Origin: Bacteroidales bacterium UBA3810
GTDB lineage: Bacteria > Bacteroidota > Bacteroidia > Bacteroidales > Paludibacteraceae
Direction: 5' to 3'
NCBI GenBank assembly: GCA_002368645.1
Contig: DFEE01000009.1
Coordinates: 34,409 to 81,700, forward strand
Length of the DNA: 47,292 nt
A program made the translations under genes and the position numbers. Below are positions 16,364 through 24,243 of the stretch, in pieces. Below the pieces are notes generated by a model that did not search any database, was not told where the DNA came from, and saw only the letters and a list, made by a program, of their open reading frames with translations. The first letter of the stretch is position 1, and each line of letters starts with the position of its first letter.

Positions 16364-17668
16364 ATGACTACACAAAAATCTAATGCCTCGTTAACAACAA
16401 TTACCATCATCGCTTGCATGTTTCTCTACGCGATGATTTCCTTTGTCACCAACCTCGCCGCTCCGGTCGGCAAAATCTGGGGAGAATGGTTTCCTGAAGA
16501 CCAAGAGGAAACGATGGGTATGTTGGGCAACTTAGCCAATTTCTTAGCTTATCTCATCATGGGTATCCCTGCCGGTAATATCCTGGCTAAATACGGCTAC
16601 AAGAAAACCGCCTTAGCCGCCGTACTGTGCGGATTGGTAGGCGTTTTTGTTCAATACCTCTCCGGCGTGGGGCAAGCCTCTATCGGCATGTTCTGGATTT
16701 ATATATTAGGCGCCTTTATTTCCGGTATCTGCGTGTGCATGCTCAATACGGTTGTTAACCCGATGCTTAACCTGCTTGGCGGAGGTGGTAATAAGGGTAA
16801 CCAACTCAACCTCACCGGTGGCACAATTAACAGTCTTTCCGGCACACTCACGCCGATGCTCGTCGGTTCTATCTTAGGGGCCGGTGTTGACCTCGAGCAA
16901 ACGGTTATCGCCGACGTCAATGTCCTGTTATACATGGCGATGGCAGTCTTTGCACTAATCTTTGTCATTCTGCTCATTACGCCTATCGTTGAACCGGGGC
17001 GTACCAATAACGAAACCGTCTATGAGCGCTCACCGTGGGCATTCCGTCATCTCACGCTCGGCGTCATCGCTATTTTCGTCTATGTCGGTGTGGAAGTAGG
17101 CATTCCCGCAACGCTTATTTCGTACCTCAAAGTAACCGGTGAGAGCGGGAATTTTGCCGGTCTGGATTTCTCTGCCGCCTCATTTATTGCGGGCTTCTAC
17201 TGGCTGCTGATGCTCGTGGGACGTACCATCGGTTCATTTGCAGGCGCTAAAATCAGTTCCAAAACTATGGTTAGTTGCGTCGCAGGATTAGCCATCGCGC
17301 TCCTCTTGCTCGCAATGGTTCTCGGAGACTCAAGCAAAATTCTTTTGCCTGCCAACTGGGCGTTTGACATGGTTGAGATGCCTATTGCGACCATCTTTAT
17401 CGTACTAACCGGCTTGTGCACTTCTGTTATGTGGGGTTGTATCTTCAATATGGCAACAGAGGGCCTCGGTAAATATACTGCCAAAGCATCCGGTATTTTC
17501 ATGATGATGGTTGTCGGCGGAGGACTTGTTCCTATGGTACAAAGCGCCATTGCCAATCATGCAGGCTATATGCTCAGTTACCTCGTTCCGTTAGTTTGCG
17601 TAGCCTATATACTATGCTATGCCGTTTGGGGTAGCAAGAATGTGAATAAGGACATCAAAGTGGACTAA
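16364..17668 (+). CDS. MFS sugar permease, FHS family (fucose/glucose-galactose type)
   Basis: A 434-residue inner-membrane protein with about 12 helices. The opening FLYAMISFVTNLAAPVGKIW, the GIPAGNILAKYGYKKTAL loop and MLNTVVNPMLNLLGGGGNKG after helix 4 are typical of the fucose-galactose-hexose (FHS) group of H+ symporters. The bound sugar cannot be told from sequence alone. It starts 31 nt after DPP-IV, so it is probably in the same operon. No terminator hairpin follows; the next gene has its own promoter. Confidence 0.85.
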   Translation: MTTQKSNASLTTITIIACMFLYAMISFVTNLAAPVGKIWGEWFPEDQEETMGMLGNLANFLAYLIMGIPAGNILAKYGYKKTALAAVLCGLVGVFVQYLSGVGQASIGMFWIYILGAFISGICVCMLNTVVNPMLNLLGGGGNKGNQLNLTGGTINSLSGTLTPMLVGSILGAGVDLEQTVIADVNVLLYMAMAVFALIFVILLITPIVEPGRTNNETVYERSPWAFRHLTLGVIAIFVYVGVEVGIPATLISYLKVTGESGNFAGLDFSAASFIAGFYWLLMLVGRTIGSFAGAKISSKTMVSCVAGLAIALLLLAMVLGDSSKILLPANWAFDMVEMPIATIFIVLTGLCTSVMWGCIFNMATEGLGKYTAKASGIFMMMVVGGGLVPMVQSAIANHAGYMLSYLVPLVCVAYILCYAVWGSKNVNKDIKVD

Positions 17669-17681
17669 AAACACAAAAAAA

Positions 17682-17713
17682 TTTGGATATTTCAAAAATT
17701 AATCGTACTTTTG
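17682..17713 (+). promoter_or_regulatory. Promoter of the small beta-barrel gene
   Basis: TTTG (17682-17685), 20-nt gap, TACTTTTG (17706-17713), giving a leader of about 50 nt. Confidence 0.8.
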
Positions 17714-17769
17714 CGCTGTAGAATAAAAAATGTTATTCTAAACATAGTTAACTTAATTAAAAATAAGGT

Positions 17770-18273
17770 ATGAAAAAATTAGTTGTACTTGCCGTGATGG
17801 CAATCGCAAGCGTTACGCTTGCAGTAGCACAACCGCGTGCTATCGGTTTAAACCTTGGACCTTGGTCCTCTATTTCCTATCAACATGGTTTCGGTTCCAG
17901 CAATATGCTTGATGTTGCCGCAAATGTAATCTTCCCTATCAACTGCGGTTTCGGTGTCGGCGGACATGTTACCTATGACTGGATTGATCCTTTCAATGCT
18001 CCTGTACCTTGGAACGAAAAAGGTGAGTGGCACTGGTATATGGGTGTCGGTGGTTCCGGCGGTTTCAACTTCGGTAACGCTAACTATAGCAGCTGGTGGT
18101 ATGCCGGTGTAGCAGGACATATAGGTATTGAGTATGATTTCTGGTTCCCGATGAAGTTATCGGTTGACTGGAGACCCAGCATCGGTGTCGGCAACAATAA
18201 TAACGGTAATGTAGGTTTCAATATGATGGGACTCTACGGAGGTATCTCCCTCGGTATTGCCTACCTCTTCTAA
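17770..18273 (+). CDS. Small outer-membrane beta-barrel protein
   Basis: A 167-residue exported protein. The signal peptide MKKLVVLAVMAIASVTLAVAQ is cut near Ala20-Gln21. The mature part alternates hydrophobic and Gly/Asn residues in about eight amphipathic strands, is rich in Gly, Trp and Tyr, and ends in YLF, the aromatic last residue expected for insertion by BAM. It is a small eight-strand porin-like barrel of unknown role. Strong promoter and strong terminator around a single gene suggest an abundant, independently expressed product. Confidence 0.75.
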   Translation: MKKLVVLAVMAIASVTLAVAQPRAIGLNLGPWSSISYQHGFGSSNMLDVAANVIFPINCGFGVGGHVTYDWIDPFNAPVPWNEKGEWHWYMGVGGSGGFNFGNANYSSWWYAGVAGHIGIEYDFWFPMKLSVDWRPSIGVGNNNNGNVGFNMMGLYGGISLGIAYLF

Positions 18274-18319
18274 TTAGCATGTTGAATTTCCGGGAAACTG
18301 GGATAAAGTTGAAAATGAA

Positions 18320-18352
18320 AGAGCCCGCAGATTCTGCGGGCTCTTCTTTTTT
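18320..18352 (+). terminator. Terminator of the beta-barrel gene
   Basis: agagcccgcaga (18320-18331) pairs with tctgcgggctct (18333-18344) around a one-base centre, so the real loop is a few bases larger, followed by tcttttttg. A long GC-rich stem with U-run. Confidence 0.92.
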
Positions 18353-18405
18353 GCGTATAGACGATATCTTGATAACCGAGTATTTATAACTAAGGATATA
18401 TTGAG

Positions 18406-18816
18406 CTATGGTCTCAGCCCATTCAGGACTAAGCGTGTTATCTCCTGTTTGCGGTGAGCTATAAACTCAAGCACTTGTTCGTCCGTTCGCGAGAGAAGGT
18501 CTTGATAGAGCGGCAGGGCGAGAAAGGTGAACACCGTCATCGAGGCGATGGACATCATTATATCGAACGGTTCCACTTTCGCCAGCCGTCCGGCTTGCTG
18601 CTCACGCTTGACCAACGCGTCAAACTGCATGTAAAACATGATGCCCGAAAAGTAGGTCTTGCAGTTTGCGAAGGTATAGCAATGTACCTGACATTTGTTC
18701 GCACAGCCTGGGCACACTTCTTCCCGTTCCTCGAAATGGTTCGCTTCTATCAATTCGTTTAATTGCATTGTAGTAAGATTATAGTATATATAATTATGAC
18801 TCCATTCTGCTTGCAA
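18406..18816 (-). pseudogene. Fused remnant: activase CPGC segment joined to a TetR C-terminus
   Basis: An open frame of 136 codons that joins two unrelated pieces. Codons about 17-58 (MQLNELIEANHF...CPGCANKC...FANCKTYFSG) resemble the Cys-rich segment that follows the second activase domain in the long 2-hydroxyacyl-CoA dehydratase activase proteins. The rest, from about FYMQFDALVKREQ to LVLNGLRP, resembles the ligand-binding C-terminus of a TetR repressor without its DNA-binding part. A deletion that removed the activase C-terminus and the TetR start would produce this join. Family assignment is by recognition only. It might still be expressed as a chimera. Confidence 0.6.
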
Positions 18817-18855
18817 CTTCTTGTTGGTTACGGCTCCGCTCTGTTGGCTACCACG

Positions 18856-18922
18856 TAATCAACAGCCGTTAGCCTAATCAACAACCACATAATCAACAGC
18901 CGTTAGGCTAATCAACACGAAA
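18856..18922. repeat. 34-bp direct repeat, two copies
   Basis: taatcaacagccgttag starts at 18856 and again at 18890, each followed by [c/g]ctaatcaaca. The period is 34 bp and the copies differ at very few positions. They lie in the 217-nt stretch that splits the activase remnant. Confidence 0.7.
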
Positions 18923-18969
18923 TTATTAACATTTACTTGTTTATAGTATTTGCATATTGTAATACGAGA

Positions 18970-19024
18970 TTAGTCAATTATTAGTAGGTTGTTAGTATGT
19001 TATTAGTAGGTGATTAGTAGGTTA
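18970..19024. repeat. 11-bp tandem repeat, five units
   Basis: ttagtcaatta, ttagtaggttg, ttagtatgtta, ttagtaggtga, ttagtaggtta: five gapless 11-bp units, directly downstream of the end of the activase fragment at 19034. Confidence 0.8.
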
Positions 19025-19033
19025 CAAATTGTA

Positions 19034-19818
19034 TCATTCAAAACTAATCGTACAACGTCGTGCATATAAGGCACAGCCGTACGCCCCCATCAGTTCGGGT
19101 ATCGGGCTGAATTGCACATTCTTGCCTGTCAGCAACTCCAGTGCGCGCACCACCGAGTGGTTTCGGAACGTACCGCCTTGCACCATGATATGTTTGCCCA
19201 ATTCATCTATCGAGTGCAGTTTCAGCACTTTGTACAGACAGTTCTTGATGACCGAGTAACTGAACCCTGCGGCAATATCGTCTATCTGCGCACCCTCGCG
19301 CATTGCCTGTTTGACCTTGCTGTTCATAAACACCGTGCACCGCGTGCCGAGGTCATAAGGGTGCTGCGCGAGGGTCGCCATCTTGGCAAACTCACCCACC
19401 TCATATCCTAATTGTTTGGCAAAGGTCATGATAAAACTGCCACAACCGGACGAACAAGCCTCGTTGATCTCTATACGGCGGATTGAGCCGTTCTCCACAA
19501 AGATGGCTTTCATGTCCTGTCCGCCGATGTCCAGCACAAAAGAGACCTCCGGCAGCAAGTGTTGCGCGGCTTTGAACCGGTAATCGCCACACTGATTTTC
19601 TCCTCTCCTTTGAGCTTTGAGCCCGAAGGACGGTCTTTCGACTTTTGACTTTCTACTGATGCAAGCATCTTCTCCATCATCTTCCTCCCCACCTCCGCCG
19701 GTGCCGCATTATGCCGCTCATATGCCGTTGCCAGGACTTTTGTACTTCCTTCGTACATTGTGCATAAAAGTGCCATCTTTATGGTCGTACTCCCAATATC
19801 TATTCCTAACTGATACAT
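19034..19818 (-). pseudogene. Decayed 2-hydroxyacyl-CoA dehydratase activase (ASKA/BcrAD family)
   Basis: Two frames carry one broken gene. Codons from 19818 read MYQLGIDIGSTTIKMALL, the ATP-binding start of the first activase domain of the long Bacteroidales form, then a charged low-complexity stretch and KISVAITGS. The frame is then lost near 19570-19590 and the other frame continues RFKAAQHLLPEVSFVLDIGGQDMKAIF to the end of the second activase domain, keeping the [4Fe-4S] cysteines in EACSSGCGSF and TRCTVF. So the end of domain 1 and the start of domain 2 are missing, and the large C-terminal half is gone. Intact relatives are about 1400 residues (from memory). A promoter is still recognisable upstream. 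Confidence 0.8.
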
Positions 19819-19846
19819 GACTTTAATAACCCTATTAAATACACTG

Positions 19847-19878
19847 CAAAATTACTACTTTAGACTCATATAGACAAG
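19847..19878 (-). promoter_or_regulatory. Weak promoter of the activase remnant
   Basis: On the minus strand CTTG (19875-19878), 20-nt gap, TAATTTTG (19847-19854). The -33 box departs from TTTG in its first base. Confidence 0.5.
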
Positions 19879-20059
19879 CCAAATTTGCTTTTTCATAATT
19901 CTTTGAAACATAATCTTAAAAAAACAACATCATAGACTGATAGATTATCAGTTTTTACAAGGGCTCATTATAGCATTATTAAACATTACTTCTAGAGACC
20001 GGGGGCTGATATTAAGAGTTAAACTGTTAAGCTGAAAGTTGAACAAAAATACAAAAAAA

Positions 20060-20091
20060 TTTGCACATGTCAAAATAAATACCTAATTTTG
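20060..20091 (+). promoter_or_regulatory. Promoter of the DUF1846 operon
   Basis: TTTG (20060-20063), 20-nt gap, TAATTTTG (20084-20091). Transcription would start near 20098, at the in-frame TTG 20100, so ATG 20109 is the sensible start and the leader is only about 10 nt. Confidence 0.8.
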
Positions 20092-20108
20092 CGCAATAAT
20101 TGAATGTT

Positions 20109-21617
20109 ATGAAGAAAGGTTTTGATAACGAAAAGTATATCCGCGTTCAGTCGGAACATATCCGCGAGCGTATCGCTCAATTTGGCAACAAACTCTATTT
20201 GGAGTTGGGCGGCAAGCTCTTCGATGATCATCATGCAAGCCGTGTATTACCGGGTTTTGAACCCGATAGTAAGTTGCAAATGCTCTCGGAGTTACGCGAC
20301 AGCATGGAGATATTGATAGTTATCAGCGCCTTAGATATTGAGCGTAATAAGATTCGTCAAGACCTTGGGATTGCTTATAACGAGGATGTTCTGCGGCTAC
20401 GGGATGAGTTTATGGCTCGGGGATTCTATGTATCGGGGGTAGTGATAACCCATTACGCGCAGCAACCGTCATCGGACTTATACCGTCAACGCCTTCAAAG
20501 GATGCAAATTCCGACCTATATCCATTACACCATAGACGGATATCCTCATAATGTGTCGTTAATAGACTCCGAGGAAGGTTTCGGACGTAATGATTTTGTG
20601 CCGACTACACGACCATTGGTAGTTGTGACAGCTCCGGGTCCGGGGTCGGGTAAGATGGCTGTTTGTCTTTCCCAACTCTATCACGAGCAGAGACATGGTA
20701 CGAACGCAGGTTACGCAAAGTTTGAGACCTTTCCGGTCTGGTCTTTACCGCTGCGCCATCCGGTCAATCTTGCCTACGAAGCAGCAACAGCGGACTTGAA
20801 TGACGTGAACATGATAGACCCCTTCCACTTGGAGACATATGGTAAAGTCGCTATCAACTACAACCGTGATATAGAGATATTTCCGGTACTCCAAGCCCTG
20901 TTTGACGGCATATATGGTCAGTCCCCCTACCATTCACCGACCGATATGGGAGTCAATATGGTGGGGTTCTGCATTGAGGATGACGAAGTCTGCCGAGAGG
21001 CTGCCAAACAGGAGATTATCCGCCGGTATTTTGCATCGCTGAACCGCGTTGCCTTGGGGTTAGCTCCTGAGACAGAGGTGACAAAGATACGCATGCTCAT
21101 GGCGGAGTTGCATATATCGTCGTCCTACCGGAATGTGGTTGCCGCTGCGCGGGAACGGTTGGCCTATGAGAAAGCCCACCCTACAGCCCATACCGCCCAT
21201 TTAGCGATTAGTGCAACGGCAATTGAGTTACCGGACGGAACGATCATCACGGCGCATTCGGGAGACTTATTGGGGTGCTCGGCTGCTCTTTTAGTCAACG
21301 CAACCAAATACTTAGCAGGCATAGACCATTCCGTGCGCATGGTGGATAAAAGCCTTATCACCCCCATTCAGCAGATGAAAGTACACTATTTGGGGGCTAA
21401 GAATCCGCGACTCCACTCGGACGAAGTATTAGTGGCACTTTCGGTACTGTCCGAGTCGGATGAGCACTGCCGCCAAGCGCTGCAACAACTCACACGGTTA
21501 CGGGGCTGCCAGGCTCATTCAACCGTGATGCTCGGAGAGGTGGATCAACGTATATTCCGGCGGCTCGGCATACAGATTACCTGGGATCCGGTTCCCAAAG
21601 AGACATTATGTAAGTAA
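20109..21617 (+). CDS. DUF1846 family protein
   Basis: A 502-residue cytoplasmic protein of the highly conserved DUF1846 (UPF0371) family. Hallmarks are GFDNEKYIRVQSEHIRERI at the start, LGGKLFDDHHASRVLPGFE, the P-loop-like VVTAPGPGSGKMAVCLSQ, FETFPVWSLPLRHPVNLAYE and DLNDVNMIDPFHLE. Its fold is known to me as a nucleotide-binding one, but the reaction is not established. ATG 20109 is chosen over TTG 20100 because of the promoter position and the family's MKKGFD-like start. It is first in an operon with the nuclease and DUF389 genes. Confidence 0.93.
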   Translation: MKKGFDNEKYIRVQSEHIRERIAQFGNKLYLELGGKLFDDHHASRVLPGFEPDSKLQMLSELRDSMEILIVISALDIERNKIRQDLGIAYNEDVLRLRDEFMARGFYVSGVVITHYAQQPSSDLYRQRLQRMQIPTYIHYTIDGYPHNVSLIDSEEGFGRNDFVPTTRPLVVVTAPGPGSGKMAVCLSQLYHEQRHGTNAGYAKFETFPVWSLPLRHPVNLAYEAATADLNDVNMIDPFHLETYGKVAINYNRDIEIFPVLQALFDGIYGQSPYHSPTDMGVNMVGFCIEDDEVCREAAKQEIIRRYFASLNRVALGLAPETEVTKIRMLMAELHISSSYRNVVAAARERLAYEKAHPTAHTAHLAISATAIELPDGTIITAHSGDLLGCSAALLVNATKYLAGIDHSVRMVDKSLITPIQQMKVHYLGAKNPRLHSDEVLVALSVLSESDEHCRQALQQLTRLRGCQAHSTVMLGEVDQRIFRRLGIQITWDPVPKETLCK

Positions 21618-21640
21618 GTTGATAAATAAATTACTATACC

Positions 21641-22858
21641 ATGTTTAAACTATTATTACTGCTGCTTGCAATTGATATGCAGGCTCACATGGCGTCCGAT
21701 GAAGGAAAAGCCGCTTACACAACCTATCAACAGGCACAAGACGCCTACTACACAGGTACTTACGCTCCTGAGTCTTTACGCGCTTATGAAGGTGCAGACC
21801 TTTTCGGGCTGCTCAATACCCTAATGGGCAATACGTGTCGATTGGCATCTTCAAGCTATAGTTACAACTCGCTACGCAGTGCGTATGTCGGTGTGGACAG
21901 AGACCTTAATACTGCCGGAAACATCATCGGTTATTACGACGGCAGAAGCATGGACGGCACATGGGACGGTGGAAGTACTTGGAACAGGGAGCACACATGG
22001 CCGCAATCGAAGGGCGCTAACAAGAGCATCCCTATGGGACACGATATGCAGTCGGTACGACCGGCAAGCACCGCAGTCAATAGTGAGCGCGGCAATACGG
22101 CTTATGGCGAAGGCAGTAACTATTACGACCCCAACGAAGTTACTATCAATAATCCTGCGTACAAGACCTCTAACCTCGGCTCCTACCGTGGTGATGCCGC
22201 ACGGGTTATTCTATATGACTATATAGTGTATGGCAAGATGGGTGAGCACCAGAATAGTCTCTACAACAGCAATGCCCAACTGCTGGACAAACTGGGTTCC
22301 TCTGGCGTCTTTGAGTCTTTAGCTATTATCCTCAAATGGCATATGCAAGATCCTCCGTCGCTGACGGAAATGGTGCGCAATGACGGTGCAGAGAACTACC
22401 AAGGCAATCGCAATCCCTTTATCGATTTTCCGGAATTAGTGCCCCTACTCTTCCGGGGTCAGAGCGGCGCGACGCTTTATAATGTTACCAACGCTTCCTA
22501 CGACACTATTGTTCCTGCCTACACACTGACTACTTCTGCCGGCTTTATCGCTTATGTAGGCAGTAACGGAGCACACCCCGAGACCGTCACCGTAAGCGGT
22601 GCGACATACACCTACGATCCCGAAACAGGCAGGCTGACCATCAGCCGCGTAACCGGTCCGGTCACCATCACGACTTCCACAATCCGAGAAGATGATGGAG
22701 AAGGAGATGGAGAAGGAGATGGAGAAGAAGAAACCGCGCTTGAGGGTATCAAAATTGGCAAGCCTATCGCCGAGAAGAAGATGGTCAACGGGCATATCGT
22801 CATTATTCGGGACAACATACAATATGATATAGTTGGAAATGTGAAAGGTAAATATTGA
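21641..22858 (+). CDS. Secreted endonuclease I-family nuclease
   Basis: A 405-residue exported nuclease. After a signal peptide (about 1-16) comes the endonuclease I (His-Me finger) domain with catalytic His118 in NREHTWPQSK and the DMQSVRPASTAVNSERGN block. A beta-rich domain (about 285-345) follows, then an acidic DGEGDGEGDGEEE linker coded by a gatggagaag microsatellite, and a tail with MVNGHIVIIRDNIQYDIVG. Tails of this type close many secreted Bacteroidales proteins and may be a sorting or anchoring signal; that is inference. The role is probably scavenging or degrading extracellular DNA/RNA. It lies 23 nt behind DUF1846. Confidence 0.9.
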   Translation: MFKLLLLLLAIDMQAHMASDEGKAAYTTYQQAQDAYYTGTYAPESLRAYEGADLFGLLNTLMGNTCRLASSSYSYNSLRSAYVGVDRDLNTAGNIIGYYDGRSMDGTWDGGSTWNREHTWPQSKGANKSIPMGHDMQSVRPASTAVNSERGNTAYGEGSNYYDPNEVTINNPAYKTSNLGSYRGDAARVILYDYIVYGKMGEHQNSLYNSNAQLLDKLGSSGVFESLAIILKWHMQDPPSLTEMVRNDGAENYQGNRNPFIDFPELVPLLFRGQSGATLYNVTNASYDTIVPAYTLTTSAGFIAYVGSNGAHPETVTVSGATYTYDPETGRLTISRVTGPVTITTSTIREDDGEGDGEGDGEEETALEGIKIGKPIAEKKMVNGHIVIIRDNIQYDIVGNVKGKY

Positions 22859-22878
22859 TAAGAAATTAGATACTCACC

Positions 22879-24225
22879 ATGAAGCAGACGAAGTTTAGTA
22901 CATATTGGCGTAAGTTTTTAGAGTTAATCGACATATCGGACCATATTGATGTCGTCAGTGCGAGCGAGAGTATCAGGGATGCGGTAGCCTTTCGCGGTCC
23001 GAATATAGCGATTCTCTTTTGCGCGATAATGATAGCCTCTGTGGGGCTTAATGTAAACTCTATCCCTGTAGTGATAGGTGCCATGTTAATCAGCCCGTTG
23101 ATGGGTCCTATCATGGGGTTCGGTTTGGCATTAGGTACCAATGACACCGTGTTGCTCTGGCGCGCGTTAAAGAACCTCGCTGTGATGGTAGGTATCTCCA
23201 TCTTGTCTGCGACGCTATATTTCATTGTATCTCCGTTAGCGATGGAATATCCGACAGAGTTACTGGCGCGAACAAGACCGACGATATATGACGTGCTAAT
23301 AGCCTTTTTCGGCGGTTTAGCCGGTATCGTAGAGACGAGCCGGAAGAACAGAGGTACGGTGCTATCAGGTGTCGCTATCGCTACAGCATTGATGCCGCCG
23401 TTATGTACAGTCGGTTACGGCCTTGCAACCCTACAGGGGACATATTTCTTCGGGGCATTGTATCTATTCTTCATCAACTTCACCTTTATTACCTTAGCAA
23501 CCTTTTTAGGCAGCAAGTATTTCGGGTATGAGATGGTCGTCTCGGCAGATGCCAAGGTCAATCGGTTTCGTAAGTGGATATTCGGCATACTGATAATCGC
23601 CATTATTGTGCCGTCAATATTATCCGCTATTTCGGTTATCAACGAGAATAACTTCAATCGGTCAGTCAATAATTTTGTGCGCGCCAATAAGAATTTCAAC
23701 CGCTCATACATTTATGACTATAAGATTCACGACGACGCAGAGCCTGCCACGGTAGAGCTCTTTATCGCCGGTGAAGAGCCTGACTCGGCTGACTACCGCA
23801 GATTATATGCCGCGGCGGAAGAATACGATTTGAAGTCTCGCCAGTTAGTTTTCCACTTAGATGCAGCATATGCTGCGCCCGTACAGTTGGACCAAAATGA
23901 GTTGGTGCGCGATATATTCCGCTCTAATGACGAAAAGATTGCGCTTAAGAACCAGCAAATAGCCACGTTGACAGCAGAGCGCGACAGTCTGCAAAAACTC
24001 CTTAACTCCTACACTATCCTCAACGAAGATATCGCTTCGGAGCTCCATACCCAATATCCGGATATCAACCATGTCACTTTAGCCCTGACGGCGGACAAGC
24101 AGGTCATCTGCCTCATTCATAACGAAAAGAAGAGACGCCTGTCAGCGACAGACATCTCTACTGTAGAAGCATGGTTAAGAGTCCGACTTAATGTACCTTC
24201 CGCGAGGGTCATCATAGAGAATTGA
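22879..24225 (+). CDS. DUF389 (TIGR00341-type) membrane protein
   Basis: A 448-residue protein. A short N-terminal part leads into about seven membrane helices (residues about 43-260) with the family blocks IGAMLISPLMGPIMGFGLALG and LSGVAIATALMPPLCTVGYGLA. A soluble C-terminal domain (about 262-448) with a coiled-coil stretch LKNQQIATLTAERDSLQKLL follows. Function of the family is unknown. It lies 20 nt behind the nuclease gene. Its last codons and stop lie inside the palindrome shared with the converging Rel gene. Confidence 0.9.
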   Translation: MKQTKFSTYWRKFLELIDISDHIDVVSASESIRDAVAFRGPNIAILFCAIMIASVGLNVNSIPVVIGAMLISPLMGPIMGFGLALGTNDTVLLWRALKNLAVMVGISILSATLYFIVSPLAMEYPTELLARTRPTIYDVLIAFFGGLAGIVETSRKNRGTVLSGVAIATALMPPLCTVGYGLATLQGTYFFGALYLFFINFTFITLATFLGSKYFGYEMVVSADAKVNRFRKWIFGILIIAIIVPSILSAISVINENNFNRSVNNFVRANKNFNRSYIYDYKIHDDAEPATVELFIAGEEPDSADYRRLYAAAEEYDLKSRQLVFHLDAAYAAPVQLDQNELVRDIFRSNDEKIALKNQQIATLTAERDSLQKLLNSYTILNEDIASELHTQYPDINHVTLALTADKQVICLIHNEKKRRLSATDISTVEAWLRVRLNVPSARVIIEN

Positions 24226-24243
24226 CCAACTGGTCAATTCTCT
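24216..24243. terminator. Bidirectional terminator containing both stop codons
   Basis: agagaattgacca (24216-24228) and tggtcaattctct (24231-24243) are perfect inverted repeats. The TGA of DUF389 (24223-24225) and the TGA of the Rel gene (24234-24236) occupy mirror positions in the two arms. T-rich DNA follows the right arm. Confidence 0.8.

Noticed and set aside
18406..18816. Intact small TetR regulator
   Set aside because: No DNA-binding helix-turn-helix; the N-terminal part is unrelated Cys-rich activase sequence.
20100..20108. TTG start of DUF1846, and TTG starts of AraC (3051), mutY (44639) and DUF1016 (46079)
   Set aside because: They fall at or before the predicted transcription start or inside promoter boxes; ATG starts downstream match the families.
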